Assembly (NCBI GenBank): GCA_013115135.1
Contig: JABANP010000004.1
Location: 1-64,000 of the forward strand
Source: Perkinsus olseni
Taxonomy: Eukaryota > Perkinsozoa > Perkinsida > Perkinsidae
Direction of reading: 5' to 3'
Length of the DNA: 64,000 bases
The notes under the pieces were generated by a model that was not told where the DNA came from, searched no databases, and worked only from the letters and a program-made list of their open reading frames with translations. Shown here piece by piece: positions 56,277 to 64,000 of the stretch (position 1 is the first letter of the stretch; each line of letters opens with the position of its first letter). Made by a program: the position numbers and the translations under genes.

Positions 56277-56779
56277 AGCTTCCCTGGGAAGCTAACGGTG
56301 ACCTCTCGGGCCCGGGCGGCCGACGTGACTCACGTCACGTGAGTTGTGCTTCCGTGTTTGTCTGGCACGTCGCAACGACGTCGTCGCTGTGCTGGCGGAA
56401 TCCGACGTATTCTCGCGCAGGTATTGCCTCATGTTGTCTGCTAAACGGCCCGTTAAAAACGTGTGTGCTCCCAAGCTAGTACAGACGGAACCCAAACACC
56501 GATTCTCAGCGACGTTTTTCGTGCAGCTTATCCCGGAAATTGGCGTCTTTCTCGGTGAAATTGTTTTCCTGGTATTGAATTGCCTGGCTTGCCAGTAGAT
56601 CTGATGACATCAAATCTGCGCAAAGGGTAGCGACACCAATAACAAATCGGTGTCGTTACTCGCAGATGTGTCATCCTTTTGCGACAGATTGGATAATGAA
56701 TCCTATAGAGGTTATGTCGTGAAGACTTGCATACTTTTCTCCTAATTGAAAGGCCGCCATGTTGGTACAGGGAGAGGAA
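56277..56779. repeat. Segmental duplication block C, copy 1
   Basis: Near-identical to 59466-59957, starting at CAGCTTCCCTGGGAAGCTAA. Copy 1 has an extra segment around ACTCACGTCACGTGAG after GCCGACGTG. Frames inside it differ at protein-changing sites and are not called. Confidence 0.85.
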
Positions 56780-57954
56780 TTTTGGAATCTTTGTTTCGCG
56801 GCACCAGTGCGCCAAACAGTTGATCGGGCGGACTACGGACAACGCAACAAGCGAGGAATCACGGCTCGACGAAGGTACATATTATAATGAAAAGCTTTAC
56901 CGGGATGATAATCGAAAAGTGGCAGACGTGTAATGCCGAAAATACCGATACCGACTTCGCACGGGTCTCCTGGAACCCGATTACCGAGTGAAAGAAGACT
57001 GACGGCCATAGCTCGGCCCGAGCAAAATACGCATGCCTGTGGCAGCGTTCGAGCACAGATATGCTAAAAAGCTCCCTCACGTGAAGGAGGCAGGAATAGT
57101 GATAATCGTTAGTTGCTCGCAGACGATGCCTTCAAGCGATCATCCGGAATAGAGCCAATAATGAAGTGCCGACAGATAGGTGACCCGTCATGGGTCCTGC
57201 AACAAAGAAAAGCATGGAGAGAACAAAGTTGGTCTACTCGCGCACTCCTCTTCACAAGATGTAGTCCTTAACCGCGGTAATGCGGTACCAACCAGTGAGA
57301 CGGAGGCATGATACAGGGATGCAACCTCTCACTTAGAGGCATCTATCACCCTCTCCTGTCGGAGCAGATAGAGGCTTGGTCAAGCCTGTGCACTGCAGAA
57401 GTTGAGCATTGCAGCCCTCGGCCACACAATTCCTGCATGTAGCACTCAAAGTTCCGAAGAAGAAGCAACGGAAACCGCAATTACTGAGAGCGCACGCTCC
57501 AAAGTTATTGAAACAGTTGGCACACCCAGAGGAGATCTGACACGGCCCCTCGAGGCATGGCGCGATGGAGGAAGTGTCCAACCTGGCTGCGAGGCTGCAT
57601 CTGTAGAGATAGTTGGGGAACAACTCGCCGGTGACCTTCTGCTTATCGGCCTCGTTACAAGTACCATCAACGACCACGAGGAGGGTCAACAAGATGTAGT
57701 TGGCGAAGAAGCGCATTTGCAGGGCGAGGGATGCGAAAGGGGTAGATCGAAGAACAGAACTCCTGACTCAAATCGGGAATCCCCCGCAGCGGAGGTCCTA
57801 TCGGAGCTCCCAGTTCACTACACTGCGTAAGGCCAGAACGAAACAGGGCACTATAGGCATCCAAGAGTAGACGAGAGTCGGCTATGGGAGGCTTCTCCCT
57901 AACCGCTACCGCAACGAGAAACATTGGTCGATAAGGAGTTATATGATGTGATCA
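56780..57954. repeat. Segmental duplication block A, copy 2
   Basis: Duplicate of 52085-53266 and 59958-61135. Carries CR3. Its right end keeps the uninterrupted TTATATGATGTGATC site that is occupied by the element in copy 1. Confidence 0.85.
57333..57716 (-). CDS. Secreted 14-cysteine protein, copy CR3
   Basis: 127 residues from the ATG at 57716. Signal peptide MRFFANYILLTLLVVVDG, then the 14-cysteine framework. Residues about 45-96 are identical to CR1, whereas the signal region and the last 30 residues carry several replacements (for example AEGCNAQLLQC versus ANACNAPLLRC). No element lies upstream; the 234-bp upstream region runs unbroken into block B. Single exon. Function unknown; likely secreted or on the surface. 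Confidence 0.83.
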   Translation of the reverse strand: MRFFANYILLTLLVVVDGTCNEADKQKVTGELFPNYLYRCSLAARLDTSSIAPCLEGPCQISSGCANCFNNFGACALSNCGFRCFFFGTLSATCRNCVAEGCNAQLLQCTGLTKPLSAPTGEGDRCL

Positions 57955-59465
57955 GTGGCGTAAAATAAGCTGCGTAATCTTGAACGCATACCCATGCACG
58001 CGGGCGCAAAGCGCTTATTGATGAGAGACACGCACTATAGTGATAACATAGTGACGACTACAGTGTGTGCTTTGTAACAGCTACAGCCTGGTTCAGCACT
58101 ACTTAACTGTTAGACTATCATCGTTGCATTTACCTTTACTGCTGCTGCGTATCATTAGTCTCAGACAACCATCTGATCTTACTACGCGCTTTGCACTAGC
58201 GTCCATGAGTATACGTGCTGTCCTAAGCTCAAGCGTAGTAAGCTGTAGTGCACATTATCACTAAGCCTCTTTCGAGCCCAAGCTTACCTCTCTTTGAGCC
58301 CCGTCTCAAATAGCCACACTGTACTGAGTTATAGTGAAGACACAACTGGGTGGTGGAACTGTGAGTGTTGCCGATGCTGTCCGTGGGGAGGCATTGGCGC
58401 CTGACCGCTCGGCGGTTTGTGAGCTACGACGGAAGTTGTCGCGCTGGAAGGTGGTTGATAAAGTGTTCGGTTGTCAGTCAGTGGCACTGACTCAGTGCGC
58501 TCTGCACCACACATATCGCATGGGGACGGGGCTCACAAGATCGGGGGCAGTCGACTCCACCGGTGTCTTTGTTGTTTTTTACCACTCACATGGGCCGTGC
58601 GTTCGGTAGTTTCGGCCGCACAAGTGCACTTTGGTGGCATTTACCCTTATTGCTGCTGCTTACTCACCTTGCCCGTTCATGCACCTCCGCTCGTGGTAAG
58701 TGCCTTCCTCCCAGCGAACACCTGCGTTCCCTGTCATGCTATTGAGCATACGTTCAGCCCAGATCCACAAAGAGATCCGTTCTCCCGATCTCCTCCTGAG
58801 TCCGGTTTTACCTCCAAGGTAGCTCTAGCTCGGATAACAGTTAATGACGGCCCATTCCGCGATCTGTTTTGCGTCATTGGCGTCGCTCACCGGCATTCAT
58901 CGGCCATGTCGCGCGTGTATTTCTGATACTCAAGAAATTGATACCTACAGAGACCGTGTAAACTAATTCTTGTTGGAGTTCTGCATACGGCCCATGCTGG
59001 TTTGTCCGTCGTCGTTATCAGATGAACCTTGGCTCTGGAAGTGCTAGGGTTGGGGATAACCCGTAAACAGTCCTCTCCCGCGGCACTCCCCTAGTACTTT
59101 GATCGACTTGACATGCTGGGCCCTTGAGGACTACAATGAGCGGATAATCCGCTCTCGAGACTCTTCGAGTCCTCTCCCCGCTGAAGCATGTCTACCGCCG
59201 CGAAGTCCCTGTTTTCGGCTCTACTCTTCTCTCAGTCGTCGCTCATATGCTCCGCGATTCAATGTCTAAGGCTTGCGGTGGCTTCAACTTGGATGACATT
59301 TGCATCTTGCGAGGAACTCATTACTGGATGAGGCCGATAGATTACAATGGATGAGGCTAAGGGAATAGTGGGCATATTTAGGTGGACTAGTTGAAGCTTT
59401 ACCATAACACAGGCATAGATTCACTTCGAGCTTCCAAAAAAGAGCTGTATGAAAACCTCTTTGGT
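57955..59465. repeat. Segmental duplication block B, copy 2
   Basis: Duplicate of 53567-54777, interrupted at 58032-58336 by the inverted-repeat element. Joins directly to block A copy 2 without the element found at that junction in copy 1. Confidence 0.85.
58032..58336. mobile_element. MITE-like element, copy M2, opposite orientation
   Basis: Starts (G)CACTATAGTGATAACATAG and ends CTGAGTTATAGTG. Reverse-complement relationship to M1 along almost its full length. An AGACAC flank is present on both sides, and block B copy 1 has the uninterrupted site (GAGAGACACAAGTGGG near 53648). Confidence 0.82.
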
Positions 59466-59957
59466 CTCAGCTTCCCTGGGAAGCTAACGGTGACCTCTCG
59501 GGCCCGGGCGGCCGACGTGAATTGTGCTTCCGTGTTTGTCTGGCACGTCGCAACGACGTCGTCGCTGTGCTGGCGGAATCCGACGTATTCTCGCGCAGGT
59601 ATTGCCTCATGTCGTCTGCTAAACGGCCCGTTGAAAACGTGTGTGCTCCCAAGCTAGTACAGACGGAACCCAAACACCGATTCTCAGCGACGTTTTTCGT
59701 GCAGCTTATCCCGGAAATTGGCGTCTTTCTCGGAGAAATTGTTTTCCTGGTATTGAATTGCCTGGCTTGCCAGTAGATCTGGTGACATCAAATCTGCGCA
59801 AAGGGTAGCGACACCAATAACAAATCGGTGTCGTTACTCGCAGATGTGTCATCCTTTTGCGACAGATCGAATAATGAATCCTATAGAGGTTATGTCGTGA
59901 AGACTTGCATACTTTTCTCCTAATTGAAAGGCCGCCATGTTGGTACAGGGAGAGGAA
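59466..59957. repeat. Segmental duplication block C, copy 2
   Basis: Near-identical to 56277-56779. Here block C follows block B copy 2 directly, whereas after block B copy 1 a unique 1.5-kb stretch intervenes. Confidence 0.85.
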
Positions 59958-61135
59958 TTTTGGAATCTTTGTTTCGCGGCACCAGTGCGCCAAACAGTTG
60001 ATCGGGCGGACTACGGACAACGCAACAAGCGAGGAATCACGGCTCGACGAAGGTACATATTATAATGAAAAGCTTTACCGGGATGATAATCGAAAAGTGG
60101 CAGACGTGTAATGCCGAAAATACCGATACCGACTTCGCACGGGTCTCCTGGAACCCGATTACCGAGTGAAAGAAGACTGACGGCCATAGCTCGGCCCGAG
60201 CAAAATACGCATGCCTGTGGCAGCGTCATAGCGAGCACAGATATGCTAAAAAGCTCCTCATGAAGGAGGCAAATAGTAATAATCGTTGCTCGCAGACGAT
60301 GCCTTCAAGCGATCATCCGGAATAGAGGCAATAATGAAGTGCCGACAGATAGGTGACCCGTCATGGGTCTTCAACAAAGAAAAGTACGAAGCGAGCAAAC
60401 ATGGTTGCTCTTCTTCGCAAGAAGTACTCCTTAACCAAGGTAATGCGGTACCAACCACTGGATAGGAGACATAATACAGGGATGCGACCTCTCCCTCACA
60501 AACACTTATCACCCTCCCCAGTAGGAGCAGATAGAGGCTTGGTCAAGCCTGTGCACTTTGAAAGTGGAGCATTGCACTTATGGGCTACACAATTCCTGCA
60601 CTTATCACTCAAAGTTCCAGCTGCGAAGCAAAGGATACCGCAATTCTTGGAAGCGCACGCTCCAAAATCATTGAAACAGTTGGCACACTCAGAGGAGATC
60701 TGACACGGCCCCTCGAGGCATGGCGCGATGGCGGAAGTGTCCAACTTGGCCGCGAGGCTACATTTGTAGAGAAAGTTGGGGAACAACTTGCCGGTGATCT
60801 TCTCCTTCTCGGCCTCGTTACAAGTACCATCAACAACCACGAGGAGGGTCATCAGGAAGTAGTTGGCGAAGAAGCGCATTTGCAGGTCGAGGGATGCGAA
60901 AGGGGTGGATCGAAGAACAGAACTCCTGAGTCAGACTCTGAAACACCCATAGCGAAGATCTCATTGGTTTTCACCCCTGTGAAAGGCCTGAGCAGATTCA
61001 GAGTATCTAGATGATACTTCGAGCCTCCAAGAGTAGATATCATTCAATCGTGGAGAGCTTCCCTTCGTAACAGGGTGGCGTTTGCTCTACCTGCTCGAAA
61101 CAGCCAAGTCAACTGAGTCACAGCTCAGTAAGTGA
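59958..61135. repeat. Segmental duplication block A, copy 3
   Basis: Duplicate of blocks at 52085-53266 and 56780-57954, more diverged towards its right end. Carries CR4. Confidence 0.8.
60496..60879 (-). CDS. Secreted 14-cysteine protein, copy CR4
   Basis: 127 residues from the ATG at 60879. Signal peptide MRFFANYFLMTLLVVVDG and the same cysteine framework (CLEGPC, CQISSECANC, CASKNC, CGILC, CRNC, CTGLTKP). It is more lysine-rich than CR1 and CR3 and differs from both along its whole length, including the part that is identical between them. Single exon; related element ends begin 257 bp upstream of its start. Function unknown. Confidence 0.82.
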   Translation of the reverse strand: MRFFANYFLMTLLVVVDGTCNEAEKEKITGKLFPNFLYKCSLAAKLDTSAIAPCLEGPCQISSECANCFNDFGACASKNCGILCFAAGTLSDKCRNCVAHKCNAPLSKCTGLTKPLSAPTGEGDKCL

Positions 61136-62046
61136 TGTGCACTATAGTGACAACCTTCATTGCTGCAACGTACCTACCTTGCTCTTTGTGCGCCTTTGTG
61201 TCACGCTCCGTCTATGTTTATGCGTGCAGAGTAGTCTGGGCAATAGCTCTTTCATAAGATCCATCTCACAAGCTTCCTTTGGCCTTGTGTTACACGTATG
61301 AGTAAGAAGACTACAACAGATGGTGGAGAACCCGCTGGCACCCCTCCTGCGCCTACTACCACTTCTGCAACACCACTATTACCTATATTAACCCTCACTT
61401 AGAGCTTCTACGCTATCTACCCCTCACTTACCTCAACGCCCTCTCTGAAGGACAATCTACTCATCTCAACGCCCTCGCTGAAGGACACTCACGTGAACTC
61501 ACTTCACACAATCAACCCACCAAGCTTGAAAATGGCTACTCATAAACGGTCTGACGAGCTTCAACCCTCAGGAACCATCTACCTAACCACCACTCTACCC
61601 CTACTACTGTGTACTACAACTTCAACAACGTCGCATATGTAATAAATACTGTTCGGGCCACACCACGTCAAACAAGCTTCCTACTCTGGAACAGTGGATA
61701 TGAACTTCTTACATTCATCTCTCTGCTTTCACATTACTCGCTCAGTCTACCGACCAAGTAGAACCTAGGGGGGTGAGCTTTTGTTACGCTCCGTCTATGT
61801 TTATGCGTGCAGAGTAGTCTGGGCATTGCCCAGACTACTACACGTATGAGTAAGAAGACTACAACACTTTGCTCGTGATACGTACGTTCGTCTTAGTGAA
61901 CACGTGCGTTCCTCGTCATGCTATTGAACATACGTTCACCATAAATCCGCAACTAGAGCAGTTTTCTCCGAACTCCTCCCGAGTCCGGTTTTACCTTTCT
62001 TTGAGCCCCGTCTCAAATAGCCACACTGTACTGAGTTACAGTGCAA
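61136..62046. mobile_element. Longer relative of the inverted-repeat element, or nested remnants (M3)
   Basis: Starts CACTATAGTGACAACC, as one end of the MITE-like element, and ends AGCCACACTGTACTGAGTTACAG, as the other end, but spans about 910 bp. The interior has a direct repeat (CGCTCCGTCTATGTTTATGC onward) at about 61204 and 61788, another (CGTATGAGTAAGAAGACTAC) at about 61296 and 61844, and a fragment of block B at 61867-61995. A short Thr and Pro-rich frame begins at an ATG near 61299 and stops after about 34 codons. No clear target duplication, so nesting is likely. Confidence 0.5.
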
Positions 62047-63179
62047 TAGTGGTAGCAGCTCCTTGTTCTCGGAGACCACTTTGACTTGAACTTCCACTCC
62101 GGTACTTACCACTTACCATCTTCATGAAAGTCGAGCCCAAATCCTGAATCAGGATTCCTGATTGTGCGACGAACTCTCCGTCATCAACATGTTCGGTTCG
62201 GTGTCAAGTTGCTATAACACTTAGAGGCATGCTTATTATATATCTTCGGCTGCTTCTCGTTCGATAAGGAGACTTCTACTGGTAATCTTCATACAACTCC
62301 GGCTGCAGAGGTGTACAAGTCGACAATGTCAAACCGCCTAGATACTCCCAACAAGTCCACAATGGCGTAACCCCTAGACACTCATTCTTCGCCCACCGGA
62401 ACTGCTAATCTGTTACCCTTATCGCGCAGGATCAGCTGGCGAGAGCTCCCATTTTGCCTTATGTTCTCCAGCAGCTCGCATGCACTGGGTCTCCCAATTG
62501 GTTGCGGTCATCCCCTTCCATGAGCTTATCCTCAGCATCGCCTTCTAGCCCATCTCAGGACTATGACCTACCCCATCTAGGGAACATCTGTAACTTTCAT
62601 GAAGGTGACTACAGCTTCGCTGCCGTTCTCAGAGCCACTCTGGAGCATGTTCTTAGCATGACCTCGCTCCCCTGCCTCGTAGATCCGCCAAAGTCATCGT
62701 TTAGCATATTCATGAACTTCTACCTCGGATACCTCCCCTACAGGAACAGCTACAACTCCAATGGCGAGACAGCGCAACTACAATGAATGGTGTAAGGATA
62801 GCCATTCTCAGCCTCTTTCACATCTAATAGTAAGTAAAGGAGCTAGGCCCACACTGGTGCACTCAGAGTGACTTAGCCTGAATAGACACAAGGCCTAACT
62901 ACGGCCTACAACAGCCTCTGTGCACGCGTGCGGGCCATGTACGGGCTATGGAGTATCCTTGTTATGGGAGTCGTAGGAGCACTAACGATAGTAGGACCAG
63001 ACCGCGATTGACGAACACGATAGGCCGGAAAGAGCCAATATATGAAAAGGGGCAACTACGAGAATAGCCAACTCGTAAAGATCGATCAACTTCATATGTG
63101 TACGCATATATATTGGCGCGCCGAACCTGGACGGCTCTACTAACAACTCTAACAATCCTCCATCTCTCACGGAGGCGAC
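62047..63179. other. No gene recognised
   Basis: The only sizeable frame (near 62454-62786, plus strand) lacks a convincing start and has no motif; it is Ser and Pro-rich at first. No repeats shared with the rest of the window were seen. Confidence 0.4.
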
Positions 63180-63530
63180 CGTACTCAACTATAGTTCGGG
63201 CCTTCAGTGACTTCTGCACCGAGTAAAAAAGACGGCCATAGCTCGGCCCGAGCAGAATACGCATGCCTGTTGCAGCGTTCAATCAGATCAAATGCTGGAC
63301 TTCCTTGCGAAAGAAGACTGAGTCAGCCTGACTGACTAAGACTGATCACCGTATCTGACCCAGGTGGACGAGCACTAAAGTCGATCATCCATAATAGCAC
63401 TTACCGCTGGGTATCGCCGACAGATAGCGGCCGATGAATAGAGACAGAAAACGAAGCGACATATATGCAAAAGCCGTCCTGTGAGCTCACCAAAGACATT
63501 CCGCTCAAGATTCTACCCTTGACGATGGCC

Positions 63531-63911
63531 CTACGGTACACATATGTTACTCTCTTTGTTAGCGAGAGGAGGTAGTTTATCCAGGCCTGTGCAGCTCAGG
63601 ATCCCGTCGTAGCACCCAAAGTCTTCCAAGCAGTCTACACAGGATTTACTTGCAGGAAGAGACGCACACTCATCCGAGCAAAAAGTGTCATAGCACTCGG
63701 CATAGTGGGTGAAGCAGGAGGGACAGTCGTCCCACATATCACAACCCTCTGAGATGCACAAGTCAACCCCCCACGGATCCGTCTTGACACAGTGGTAGAG
63801 GAAGTCGGCAAAGAGTTGACTCTTGAGCATATCCGTGTCCGTAATGCAGCGGTCATCTGCCTTCGGAGTAACTGCAGAAGCAATCACAACGACGGCGGCG
63901 AGGAGGCGCAT
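63531..63911 (-). CDS. Secreted 14-cysteine protein, copy CR5 (divergent, acidic)
   Basis: 126 residues from the ATG at 63911, chosen because GCGCATTTGCAG around it is conserved in CR1, CR3 and CR4; the frame stays open further upstream to 63974. Signal peptide MRLLAAVVVIASAVTPKA. All 14 cysteines align (CISEGC, CDMWDDCPSC, CFTHYAEC, CYDTFC, CSDEC, CVDC, CYDGILSC, CTGLDK, final C), but the rest is largely different and acidic. Most distant family member in the window. A start of the inverted-repeat element lies 74 bp upstream. Function unknown. Confidence 0.8.
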   Translation of the reverse strand: MRLLAAVVVIASAVTPKADDRCITDTDMLKSQLFADFLYHCVKTDPWGVDLCISEGCDMWDDCPSCFTHYAECYDTFCSDECASLPASKSCVDCLEDFGCYDGILSCTGLDKLPPLANKESNICVP

Positions 63912-63984
63912 TTGCAGATTGACTGGTTCGGAATCAAAGAACGGACCTGCTAGAATCAGATTCCAATGAACCATATCATATGCA

Positions 63985-64000
63985 CTATAACTCAGTACAG
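63985..64000. mobile_element. Left end of another MITE-like element, cut by the window edge
   Basis: ATGCACTATAACTCAGTACAG matches the terminus of M1 and runs to the last base. The rest lies outside the window. Confidence 0.6.

Overview
The window is nuclear DNA of a eukaryotic microbe. Coding regions are broken by many very short GT-AG introns (about 31-70 nt), there is no operon or Shine-Dalgarno organisation, and several products are purely eukaryotic (myosin, Piezo, RING-CH, PUS7, PUS3). A myosin-like protein with C-terminal RCC1 repeats, long single-strand gene blocks and tandem paralogue arrays point to an alveolate. My best guess is a Perkinsus-like or other dinoflagellate-lineage protist. 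That placement is inference; no rRNA gene or complete spliced-leader gene was found.

Layout. (1) About 0.4-23.2 kb, all on the minus strand: an intron-rich myosin, a coiled-coil protein, a TPR co-chaperone-like protein, three tandem copies of a single-pass membrane protein (one frameshifted), a TruD/PUS7 pseudouridine synthase and an intronless acetate kinase with a mitochondrial-type leader. (2) About 23.6-51.5 kb, all on the plus strand: a tetraspanin-like protein, a small probable mitochondrial protein, an intronless Piezo channel, two RING-CH membrane proteins (the second continuing into a UPF0301/AlgH domain), four tandem SPOUT (SpoU/TrmH) methyltransferase-like genes, an RsuA/RluB-type pseudouridine-synthase-like protein, PUS3, a degenerate myosin-like protein with IQ and RCC1 repeats, a 738-residue secretory protein with a weak GT92-like C-terminus, and a small charged protein. 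(3) About 52-64 kb, minus strand: five small secreted proteins with 14 conserved cysteines, set in a mosaic of segmental duplications carrying a roughly 300-bp inverted-repeat element.

Themes. RNA-modification genes (PUS7, four SPOUT copies, the RsuA-like protein, PUS3) share one neighbourhood. Several have lost catalytic residues while keeping an open gene structure, and so has the myosin-like protein. This suggests recruitment as structural or assembly proteins, for example in a divergent ribosome; that is inference. The most novel items are the RING-CH/UPF0301 fusion, the pseudo-motor myosin, the SPOUT array and the element whose insertions are revealed by reciprocal empty sites. Exon boundaries were worked out by eye from reading frame, GT/AG sites and family motifs, so individual junctions may be off.
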